Assembly (NCBI RefSeq): GCF_029335975.1
Contig: NZ_JARJMT020000035.1
Location: forward strand, 1 to 35,049
Source of the DNA: Tepidimonas sp.
GTDB lineage: Bacteria; Pseudomonadota; Gammaproteobacteria; Burkholderiales; Burkholderiaceae_C
Direction of reading: 5' to 3'
Length of the DNA stretch: 35,049 bases
The notes under the pieces are model-generated. The model ran no database searches and was not told the origin of the DNA. It saw nothing but the letters and a program-made list of their open reading frames with translations. The translations under genes and the position numbers were made by a program. Position 1 is the first letter of the stretch; every line of letters begins with the position of its first letter. Positions 15,839 through 23,524 of this stretch are shown one piece after another.

Positions 15839-18118
15839 ATGAGTTCAACCCAAGCTTCGGAACCTGCTCCTCGCAGCCTCGTTGTCACCAGCGTCGATCG
15901 TGCCATGGGTCGGCGACTGTGGATCGACCGTTGGTTCAAGCATCTCATGACCGCCGGTGGTCTGGGTGTCATTGTGGCGATTTCCGCCATTTTTTTCTAC
16001 TTGGCCAGCGTCGTCGTTCCGTTGTTCACGCCGCCGGACATCGATCGCGCGACCACGTATGCAGCGCCTGGCCAGGGCGGGCAAGTGGTGGCTCTGCAAG
16101 CCGATGAGCGGCTGGAGGAGATCATCCGGGTACAAGCCGACGGCAATGTCACATATGCGGATTTTTTTCGGGGCGATGTACACGCTAATCAACGCATCGC
16201 ATTGCCGCCACACGTGCAGGTGAACTCCATCGCTTTGGGAGATCGGGCCTCACGCACACTCGCGTACGGCTTATCCGATGGTCGGGCGGTGGTCGCCCAG
16301 GTCGGCTTTAAAACGCGTTTCGATGCCGACGCGCGTCGCATCATCGAGCCCGATATCGAATATCCCGCCGGCCAGGAGCCGATCGTACTCGATTCACAAG
16401 GACACCCAATCATTCAACTCGCCGTGCAATCGGGCGCTGATGGCACCACCGTCGTAGGCGCAAGCCAAGACGGTCGGCTACTGGTCAGCGGCATTGCGAT
16501 TGAACGCAACCCCATCACGGGCGCCGAAACGGTCGACACGCGCAGCGCTGAGGTCTTGCCTGCACCCACCGATATTCGCGAGATCATGATCGAATTCAAG
16601 CAGCGCGAAATGTATGTGCTAGCGGGCGCTCGCGAGCTGTGGCGGTACGATATTTCCGACAAGAGCGCACCCGTTCTGCTGGAAAAGATAGCGTTGGTTC
16701 CCCAAGGGGAACGGGTAACGGCGCTGACACTGCTTTCCGGGGGATTTTCGCTCATTGTTGGAAGTGATCGTGGTCGTCTCGAGCAATGGTTCCCGGTGCG
16801 AGAAGAGGGGACCCGGTTTCGTTTGACTCGAATTCGCGAATTCGAACCCATGCCGTCCGCGATCACCGTGTTGGAGCCCGAGTATCACCGCAAAGGCTTC
16901 ATGGCCGGTGACGACAAGGGTAACCTCGGCAGCTATTTTGCTACGTCCAAACGGCTGCTCTTCCAGCGCGCGGTGTCTGACCAGCCCTTGGTACGTCTCG
17001 CGTACCCGCCGCGCGGTAATGCTTATATCGCTGAAGATGCGGCCGGCCGTTTACACGTTGCCCATGTGGAAAATGACTATCCCGAAGTGTCTTTCTATGC
17101 CACTTGGCAGAAAGTTTGGTACGAGAGCTATGAGGAGCCCACTTACGTATGGCAGTCATCGGCCGCCAATGCGGATTTTGAGCCGAAATTTAGCCTCGCG
17201 CCACTGACCTTCGGTACGATCAAAGCCGCCTTCTACGCGATGATCGTGGCGGTGCCGCTGGCCTTGTTGGGCGCGATTTATACCGCATATTTCATGTCGC
17301 CCAGAGTGCGCGGATTCGTCAAGCCGACGATCGAGGTCATGGAAGCCTTGCCGACCGTGATTCTGGGTTTCCTAGCTGGACTGTGGCTGGCGCCCTTTGT
17401 AGAGAATAACCTCGCTGGCGTGCTGCTGACGGTGTTGACATTCCCATTGACATTTTTCGTGGCGGCATGGCTGTTTTATCTGTTACCGCAGAATGTTCGA
17501 TTGCTCGTACCGCCAGGCTGGGAGGCGGCCCTGTTGATTCCAGTGCTGATCGTACAGATTTGGTTGTGTTTGGCAGTGGGCCATCCAGTGGAAGCCGCTT
17601 TTTTTGGTGGTGACATGCCCAACTGGCTCAGCAATGTGGCTGGGATCAAGTTTGAGCAACGCAACTCTCTGGTGGTCGGTATCGCGATGGGCTTTGCCGT
17701 GACGCCCGCGATCTTTTCGATTGCTGAAGATGCGGTGTTTTCCGTGCCCAAGCATTTGACGACGGGATCGTTGGCCCTAGGGGCTACTCCGTGGCAGACC
17801 TTGACCCGCGTGGTTCTGCTAACGGCCAGCCCAGGGATTTTTTCGGCTATCATGATCGGTTTAGGTCGGGCCGTCGGTGAAACGATGATCGTACTGATGG
17901 CTACGGGTAACACAGCGGTGATGGATTTCAGTATTTTTACGGGCTTCCGAACTCTGTCAGCGAATATTGGCGTAGAAATGCCAGAGGCAGGTGTTGGCGA
18001 AACACATTATCGCTTGTTGTTTTTGTCGGCGCTGGTATTGTTCGGCTTCACCTTCGTGGTCAATACATTGGCTGAACTGGTGCGACAGCGGTTGCGCCAG
18101 CGATATCAAACCATTTGA
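15839..18118 (+). CDS. pstC: Phosphate ABC transporter permease PstC, long form with large periplasmic domain
   Basis: At 759 residues it is more than twice the ordinary PstC (about 320). Residues about 37-60 form a first membrane segment (GGLGVIVAISAIFFYLASVV). Residues about 65-440 form a soluble, repeat-rich domain resembling a beta-propeller, presumably periplasmic. The ABC permease core follows from about 460, with IEVMEALPTVILGFLAGLWL and the cytoplasmic EAA loop SLALGATPWQTLTRVVLLTA that contacts PstB. Long PstC/PstA pairs are known from gammaproteobacteria such as Pseudomonas and Vibrio. Base composition drops here: a sampled 60-base line (17401-17460) is 29/60 GC against 39/60 in glmM (601-660). 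The stop overlaps the pstA start. Confidence 0.93.
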   Translation: MSSTQASEPAPRSLVVTSVDRAMGRRLWIDRWFKHLMTAGGLGVIVAISAIFFYLASVVVPLFTPPDIDRATTYAAPGQGGQVVALQADERLEEIIRVQADGNVTYADFFRGDVHANQRIALPPHVQVNSIALGDRASRTLAYGLSDGRAVVAQVGFKTRFDADARRIIEPDIEYPAGQEPIVLDSQGHPIIQLAVQSGADGTTVVGASQDGRLLVSGIAIERNPITGAETVDTRSAEVLPAPTDIREIMIEFKQREMYVLAGARELWRYDISDKSAPVLLEKIALVPQGERVTALTLLSGGFSLIVGSDRGRLEQWFPVREEGTRFRLTRIREFEPMPSAITVLEPEYHRKGFMAGDDKGNLGSYFATSKRLLFQRAVSDQPLVRLAYPPRGNAYIAEDAAGRLHVAHVENDYPEVSFYATWQKVWYESYEEPTYVWQSSAANADFEPKFSLAPLTFGTIKAAFYAMIVAVPLALLGAIYTAYFMSPRVRGFVKPTIEVMEALPTVILGFLAGLWLAPFVENNLAGVLLTVLTFPLTFFVAAWLFYLLPQNVRLLVPPGWEAALLIPVLIVQIWLCLAVGHPVEAAFFGGDMPNWLSNVAGIKFEQRNSLVVGIAMGFAVTPAIFSIAEDAVFSVPKHLTTGSLALGATPWQTLTRVVLLTASPGIFSAIMIGLGRAVGETMIVLMATGNTAVMDFSIFTGFRTLSANIGVEMPEAGVGETHYRLLFLSALVLFGFTFVVNTLAELVRQRLRQRYQTI

Positions 18119-19800
18119 TGACAACCCCTACAAGATCGGATCTAGCGATGAAAGATTGGCTCAAAACGGGGGCGCCTTGGATATGGATGACCAGTGGCGC
18201 CGTGGCGTTGTCGGTGTTGTCGGTATTTTTCGTATTATGGATGACCGCTGCCAAAGGGTTGACACATTTCTGGCCGAAAGCGGTGCTGGAGACCACGTTC
18301 CGCGACGGTGACCAGCAAGTTCGTATCATCGGCGAGCTGCGAGAACGAGAGGAGGTGGCGGTGCGTCGCCTCCAGGAGGCGGGGTTCAAGATCGAAACGG
18401 ACGAGGCCTTCGTCGAGCGGGTGCTGATCAAACTTGGCAATCGGGACCTGACCGGTCAAGATTTTCGTTGGTTTCCGCAGCCGCTCTTGGGAGACCTGGC
18501 ATATCCGAAAGATATTCTCACGGTAGAACGTCACGAATGGGGAAACTTTTACGGCCATCTCAAAGCGGTCAAAGAAAATGATCGCGTCGTTGCAGAAGGG
18601 CCGCAAGCGTGGCCAGAGTTGCAAGCGCGCGTGGCCCGTGCTCAAGCGCTGTTTCGTGAAATCTTGCGCATTGAAAAATATGACATCGGTGATGTCAATT
18701 ACCGTATCGAACAGCTTCGCTTGCGCGAGCGCAAGGCGCAGCTCAGGGGGGTCCTCGATGACCGTCTGAAAGCCGAGCTCGTGCAACAGCGTGAGGCTTT
18801 GGACGCTGAGTTTGCGCAGTTGCAGGAGCGGCTACAAAAGCTTCGAGACGACATTGGACGCGATGTATTGGTCGCCGAGGTCGCCGATGGACGCGATGTG
18901 GAAATCAAACTGGCTGTGGTTGCTGATGTCTACCAAGCAAACGCCATGGGTGTGTCCCAGAAGATCGGACATTATGTACGAAAGTTCTGGGAATTCTTGA
19001 GTGATGATCCGCGCGAAGCGAATACGGAAGGTGGTATTTTCCCGGCAATCTTTGGTACCGTGGCCATGGTGCTGGTGATGTCGGTGATCGTGACACCGTT
19101 CGGTATCATGGCCGCGGTGTACATGCGCGAGTATGCCAAACAGGGGCCCCTCATTCGGGTCATCCGGGTGTCTGTTAATAACTTGGCTGGGGTTCCGTCG
19201 ATCGTTTATGGTGTTTTTGGTCTGGGCTTTTTCGTGTATGTGTTGGGTGGAAATATCGATCGATTGTTTTATCCGGAGGCATTGCCCGCACCAACCTTTG
19301 GTACCCCGGGTTTGCTTTGGGCGTCGCTAACGCTTGCCATTTTGACCTTGCCCGTGGTCATCGTGGCTACCGAGGAGGGCTTGGCGCGTGTTCCGCGTTC
19401 GGTGCGCGAGGGAAGCTTGGCGTTGGGGGCCACGAAAGCCGAGACGCTGATCCGTACCGTTCTGCCAATGGCCAGTCCTGCGATGATGACGGGTTTGATT
19501 TTGGCGGTGGCGCGCGCCGCGGGTGAAGTGGCACCCCTGATGTTGGTGGGCGTGGTCAAATTAGCCCCATCGCTGCCAATTGACGGTTACATGCCATTCA
19601 TTCATTTGGAGCGTAAATTCATGCACTTGGGGTTCCATATTTATGACGTGGGCTTTCAGAGTCCCAACGTCGAAGCGGCGCGTCCGTTGGTTTATGCGAC
19701 AGCGCTGTTGCTGGTTCTGCTGATCATGGTATTGAATCTGGCGGCCATTAAGTTGCGCAACCATCTGCGCGAGAAATACCGCGGACTCGAGAGTGTTTGA
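18118..19800 (+). CDS. pstA: Phosphate ABC transporter permease PstA, long form with coiled-coil insert
   Basis: The partner permease of PstC, 560 residues against about 290 for ordinary PstA. After a first membrane segment (about residues 17-45) comes an extra-membrane region of some 230 residues that includes a strong coiled coil, roughly residues 160-245, rich in E, R, Q and L (RLRERKAQLRG, LQERLQKLRDD). The permease core follows with IVTPFGIMAAVYMREYAKQG, NNLAGVPSIVYGVFGLGFFV and the EAA loop SLALGATKAETLIRTVLPMA. ATG 18118 overlaps the pstC stop (TGATG); a second ATG at 18148 also fits. GC is low: the line 19201-19260 counts 24/60. It shares this bias with pstC, so both genes probably arrived together. 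Confidence 0.93.
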   Translation: MTTPTRSDLAMKDWLKTGAPWIWMTSGAVALSVLSVFFVLWMTAAKGLTHFWPKAVLETTFRDGDQQVRIIGELREREEVAVRRLQEAGFKIETDEAFVERVLIKLGNRDLTGQDFRWFPQPLLGDLAYPKDILTVERHEWGNFYGHLKAVKENDRVVAEGPQAWPELQARVARAQALFREILRIEKYDIGDVNYRIEQLRLRERKAQLRGVLDDRLKAELVQQREALDAEFAQLQERLQKLRDDIGRDVLVAEVADGRDVEIKLAVVADVYQANAMGVSQKIGHYVRKFWEFLSDDPREANTEGGIFPAIFGTVAMVLVMSVIVTPFGIMAAVYMREYAKQGPLIRVIRVSVNNLAGVPSIVYGVFGLGFFVYVLGGNIDRLFYPEALPAPTFGTPGLLWASLTLAILTLPVVIVATEEGLARVPRSVREGSLALGATKAETLIRTVLPMASPAMMTGLILAVARAAGEVAPLMLVGVVKLAPSLPIDGYMPFIHLERKFMHLGFHIYDVGFQSPNVEAARPLVYATALLLVLLIMVLNLAAIKLRNHLREKYRGLESV

Positions 19801-19863
19801 TTCGTTTCATCCGGGGTTGTGCAACGCACAACGCAGCGCTACGCTTCCACGTCGAGCATAAAC

Positions 19864-20694
19864 ATGACTGAGCAAGCCAACAAAACCACTTTCGTCTCAA
19901 CCCAAGCGAATTTCCACCAGGCCGAGCCCCTGGATTCGCTTCACAAGGCGCTGGAGGTGAAAAACCTCAATCTTTGGTACGGCGACAAGCACGCGCTGCA
20001 CGACATAACCATGGGTATCCCGAAGGGTAAGGTCGTGGCCTTCATCGGTCCCAGCGGATGTGGTAAATCAACACTGCTGCGATGCTTCAATCGCATGAAT
20101 GATCTGGTCGACAACTGTCGCATCGAAGGCGAAATCCTGCACGAGGGAATCAATATCTACGACCGCAAGGTTAACGTCGCGCAGTTGCGCCGCCGCATCG
20201 GTATGGTGTTCCAGAAACCCAATCCGTTTCCGAAGTCGATCTATGAAAACGTTGCATACGGCTTGCGCCTGCTGGGGGTCAAGAACAAAGCCTACATCGA
20301 CGAGGTCGTGGAAAAGTCGCTGCGCGGTGCGGCGCTGTGGGACGAGGTCAAGGATCGGCTCGAGGCCAACGGTCTGAGTTTGTCCGGTGGTCAGCAGCAG
20401 CGTTTGGTGATCGCGCGGGCGATTGCGCTCGAGCCGGATGTGTTGTTGTTGGATGAGCCGTGCTCGGCGCTGGACCCGATTTCGACGGCCAAGATCGAGG
20501 AGTTGCTGATCGAACTGAAGGAGCGATTCACGATCGTGATCGTGACGCACAATATGCAGCAGGCAGCCCGCGTGTCTGACTACACCGCCTACATGTACCT
20601 CGGCGATCTGATCGAATACGATGCCACCGATACGATCTTCACACGGCCGAAACGCCAGGAAACCGAGGACTACATCACCGGTCGCTTCGGCTGA
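19864..20694 (+). CDS. pstB: Phosphate ABC transporter ATPase
   Basis: PstB powers phosphate import and, with PhoU, transmits transport status to PhoR. The 276-residue protein has Walker [10 protein letters not shown] (residues 62-70), the Q-loop [19 protein letters not shown] typical of PstB, the signature LSGGQQQRL, Walker [14 protein letters not shown] and the switch histidine in [18 protein letters not shown] 19864 ([10 protein letters not shown]) was chosen; an upstream GTG at 19819 would add 15 residues of poor quality. GC returns to the local norm here (37/60 in 20401-20460), unlike pstC and pstA. The 63-base gap after pstA holds nothing I recognise. Confidence 0.97.
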   Translation: MTEQANKTTFVSTQANFHQAEPLDSLHKALEVKNLNLWYGDKHALHDITMGIPKGKVVAFIGPSGCGKSTLLRCFNRMNDLVDNCRIEGEILHEGINIYDRKVNVAQLRRRIGMVFQKPNPFPKSIYENVAYGLRLLGVKNKAYIDEVVEKSLRGAALWDEVKDRLEANGLSLSGGQQQRLVIARAIALEPDVLLLDEPCSALDPISTAKIEELLIELKERFTIVIVTHNMQQAARVSDYTAYMYLGDLIEYDATDTIFTRPKRQETEDYITGRFG

Positions 20695-20718
20695 TGGCCG
20701 CTGTTTGAGGAGCAACCC

Positions 20719-21417
20719 ATGAATAAGCATATCTCCAGCCAGTTCGACGCCGAGCTCAACTCCATTTCCACGCGCGTGCTGGAGATGGGCGGTATCGTCG
20801 AGCGTCAGATCCAGTGGGCGGTGCAAGCCCTGGTCAGCGAGGACGGCGGACTGGCCAAGCGGGTGCTTGACGTCGAGCGCGAAATCAATGAGCTCGAGCT
20901 CGGCATTGACGCCGACCTGACGACCACCATCGCTCGGCGTCAACCCACCGCACGTGACTTGCGTTTTTTGATCGGCATCTCCAAGACGGTCAGCAATCTG
21001 GAGCGTGCCGGTGACGAGGCCGCGCGTATCGCGCGCATGGTGACGTCGATTGTCGAAAGCGGCTATGGCCGCCGCCTGCCGGTGTCGGAGCTGCGCTTGG
21101 CCAGCGAGTTGGGCACCGTTATGTTGCGCCGCGCGCTAGACGCCCTGGCGCGGTTGGACGTGGAAGAGGCGGTAGCCATCATGCGCGAGGATGACCGGAT
21201 CGATGTGGAGTTCAACGGGTTTGTGCGCAAGCTCGTCACTTTTATGATGGAGGATCCGCGTACGATCTCGCCGAGCTTGGATCTGCTGTTCGTTGCCAAG
21301 GCCATCGAGCGCATTGGTGATCATGCTAAGAACATAGGCGAGATCATCATCTATATCGTCAAGGGGTTGGACGTGCGCCACGCCCCGATCGCGCAAGTGG
21401 AGTCGGTGGTGCGATGA
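20719..21417 (+). CDS. phoU: Phosphate signalling protein PhoU
   Basis: PhoU links PstSCAB to the PhoR kinase and holds the Pho response off when phosphate is plentiful. The 232-residue all-helical protein has the two pseudo-symmetrical three-helix bundles of the family, each with its metal-binding motif: ERAGDEAARIARM in the first half and ERIGDHAKNIGEIIIYIVKG in the second. A strong GAGGAG precedes the ATG by about 8 bases. It lies 24 bases after pstB and overlaps phoB by ATGA, so PhoU and PhoB are translationally coupled. Confidence 0.97.
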   Translation: MNKHISSQFDAELNSISTRVLEMGGIVERQIQWAVQALVSEDGGLAKRVLDVEREINELELGIDADLTTTIARRQPTARDLRFLIGISKTVSNLERAGDEAARIARMVTSIVESGYGRRLPVSELRLASELGTVMLRRALDALARLDVEEAVAIMREDDRIDVEFNGFVRKLVTFMMEDPRTISPSLDLLFVAKAIERIGDHAKNIGEIIIYIVKGLDVRHAPIAQVESVVR

Positions 21418-22133
21418 GGAAATTGCCCCGTGTTCTGGTGGTCGAGGACGAGCCTTCGATCGCCGAGTTGATTGCTGTGAATCTGCGGCACAATGGGTTT
21501 TCGCCCATCGTTGTATTCGACGCCGATGCCGCGCAGCGCGAAGTCGACGCCGTACTGCCGGATGTCGTCTTGCTGGACTGGATGCTGCCGGGTATGAGCG
21601 GAGTGCAATTGGCCCGGCAATGGCGCGCCCACGAGCGCTCCAAGGCGGTACCAATCATTATGCTCACCGCCCGCTCCGAGGAGTCCGACAAGGTGCAGGG
21701 GCTTGACGCTGGTGCAGATGACTACATCACCAAGCCGTTTTCGACGCAAGAGCTGCTGGCGCGTATCCGCGCCGTGCTGCGCCGCCGTGCCCCGGAGGCG
21801 GTCAACGACACGGTACAAGCGGGCGGGCTAATGTTGGACGCTGCAGCGCATCGGGTTTCGTTCGAAGGACGCGAACTCAAGGTCGGACCAACCGAATTTC
21901 GATTGTTGCATTTCCTGATGAAGCATCCGGAGCGGGTCCACACACGGGCCGCGTTGCTCGACCGCATTTGGGGCGATCATGTTTTCATCGAGGAGCGCAC
22001 GGTGGATGTTCACATCAAGCGCCTGCGCGAGGCGCTCGGTTCGGCCGGTGCGTTGATCGAGACGGTGCGCGGCGCGGGCTACCGCTTCTCCCCGCGGGCG
22101 TTCGAGTCGGTTGCTGACGCCCGTTCGGCGTGA
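21414..22133 (+). CDS. phoB: Phosphate regulon response regulator PhoB
   Basis: PhoB binds TGTCA direct repeats at an 11-base pitch and activates transcription with sigma-70. The 239-residue protein has an N-terminal receiver domain with acidic pocket E11-D12, the phosphorylated Asp55 in VVLLDWMLPGMSG, and the conserved Lys in DYITKPFSTQELLARIRAVL. The C-terminal winged helix is of OmpR type (VGPTEFRLLHFLMKHPERV, ERTVDVHIKRLREAL, IETVRGAGYRFSP). The start overlaps the phoU stop. Its likely sites are visible upstream of pstS and at the lipid promoters 9-15 kb away in this window. Confidence 0.97.
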   Translation: MRKLPRVLVVEDEPSIAELIAVNLRHNGFSPIVVFDADAAQREVDAVLPDVVLLDWMLPGMSGVQLARQWRAHERSKAVPIIMLTARSEESDKVQGLDAGADDYITKPFSTQELLARIRAVLRRRAPEAVNDTVQAGGLMLDAAAHRVSFEGRELKVGPTEFRLLHFLMKHPERVHTRAALLDRIWGDHVFIEERTVDVHIKRLREALGSAGALIETVRGAGYRFSPRAFESVADARSA

Positions 22134-22199
22134 CGTTGTCGGGCCATTGCCGCGCGCGTAAGGCTGTGGCAGCCTACGCCTCGCTATGATGTTGCGCCG

Positions 22200-23513
22200 A
22201 TGATGCGTCGCTCGTTCGAACTCATCGGCGCAGTGCTCGCCGGTGGCGCCGTGACCTTGTTGTGGTCCGACGGATCCGTCTGGAGCTTTCTGGGAGCTGT
22301 CGCGGGCTCATTGGCGTGGCTGGCCGTGGACAACTGGCGCGCGCGCCGAGTCCTGGCATGGTTGCGCGAGCCCTCAGCCTCGACATTGCCCGCCGTCGGA
22401 TCCATCTGGGGCGATGTCGTTGACCGCTCCCGACGGGTATTCAAGCTGCTGAACCGTAAGGCGCGGAAAAGCAATGCCCGGTTGCAAGAATTGTTGGCGG
22501 CTATTCAAGCCTCCCCGGACGGGGTCGTATTGCTGAGTAAAGAGGGCACCATCGAATGGTCCAACCTGATGGCGGGTGAGCATCTTGGATTTGACGCCAA
22601 ACGCGATCTGGGTCAGCGCATCCGTAACTTGGTCCGCGATCCCGCCTTTATCGCCTACCTCAATCGACGCGATTTTAGTCAGCCGGTGGAAATCGACGGT
22701 CGCAAGGCCAGGCCAGGTCATCCGCAGCGCATCGCAATTCAAATATTCTCTTACGCCAAGGGGCGGCGCCTGCTGCTGACGCGCGATATCACGGCGATTG
22801 AGCTGGCCGAAACGATGCGGCGCGACTTCGTCGCCAATGTCTCGCATGAAATACGCAGTCCGCTGACGGTCATCGTCGGTTTCATCGAAACGCTGCAGAC
22901 ACTGCCGTTGCACGAGAGGGAACGTGCGCATTTTCTCGATCTGATGCGGCAGCAAGCCCAGCGCATGCAGGCCCTGGTAGACGATTTGTTGACGTTGTCA
23001 CGGCTTGAGGGCAGCCCGGATCCCGACGATTCACAATGGGTGGCTGCGGATGATCTGTTGGCTGAAGCGGGGTCACAGGCGCAGGCCTTGGCCAATGTGT
23101 TGCATGGGGGGCAGCAGACAATCGAACTGCGGCCTGGTCCAACGCTGGATGTGGCCGGCGTCCGAGGCGAATTGCTCAGTGCGATCGGCAATCTATTGTC
23201 CAACGCCATCCGGTATACCCCGGCGCAGGGTCGAGTCGAGGCCGGCTGGCGACTGTTACCCGACGATTCGGTCGAGTTTTATGTTTCCGATACGGGACCA
23301 GGCATTGCAGCGGAGCATCTTCCGCGCTTGACCGAGCGTTTTTACCGCGTGGACCGTAGCCGCTCGCGCGAAAGCGGTGGCACAGGCCTGGGGCTGGCCA
23401 TCGTCAAACACGTCGCCCAACGGCACGGTGGCCAGCTTCTCATCGAGAGCACACCGGGCCTTGGATCGACGTTTCGCTTGCGTTTTCCACCGGCGCGCGT
23501 ACTCGTGCGCTGA
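22200..23513 (+). CDS. phoR: Phosphate regulon sensor histidine kinase PhoR
   Basis: PhoR phosphorylates PhoB when phosphate is scarce. The 437-residue protein has two short N-terminal membrane segments (about residues 8-22 and 27-44) with almost no periplasmic loop, as expected for a sensor that reads PstB-PhoU rather than an external ligand. A PAS domain spans about residues 95-200 (SPDGVVLLSKEGTIEWSN). The HisKA box is VANVSHEIRSPLTVIVGFIE with His216. The ATPase domain shows NLLSNAIRYTP, SDTGPGIA and GGTGLGLAIVKHV. TATGAT at 22185-22190, ten bases before the ATG, could be a private -10, but with no good -35. The 66-base gap from phoB is the loosest in the distal operon. It converges on bcsC with only 11 bases between stops. 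Confidence 0.95.
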   Translation: MMRRSFELIGAVLAGGAVTLLWSDGSVWSFLGAVAGSLAWLAVDNWRARRVLAWLREPSASTLPAVGSIWGDVVDRSRRVFKLLNRKARKSNARLQELLAAIQASPDGVVLLSKEGTIEWSNLMAGEHLGFDAKRDLGQRIRNLVRDPAFIAYLNRRDFSQPVEIDGRKARPGHPQRIAIQIFSYAKGRRLLLTRDITAIELAETMRRDFVANVSHEIRSPLTVIVGFIETLQTLPLHERERAHFLDLMRQQAQRMQALVDDLLTLSRLEGSPDPDDSQWVAADDLLAEAGSQAQALANVLHGGQQTIELRPGPTLDVAGVRGELLSAIGNLLSNAIRYTPAQGRVEAGWRLLPDDSVEFYVSDTGPGIAAEHLPRLTERFYRVDRSRSRESGGTGLGLAIVKHVAQRHGGQLLIESTPGLGSTFRLRFPPARVLVR

Positions 23514-23524
23514 ACGATGTGCGC

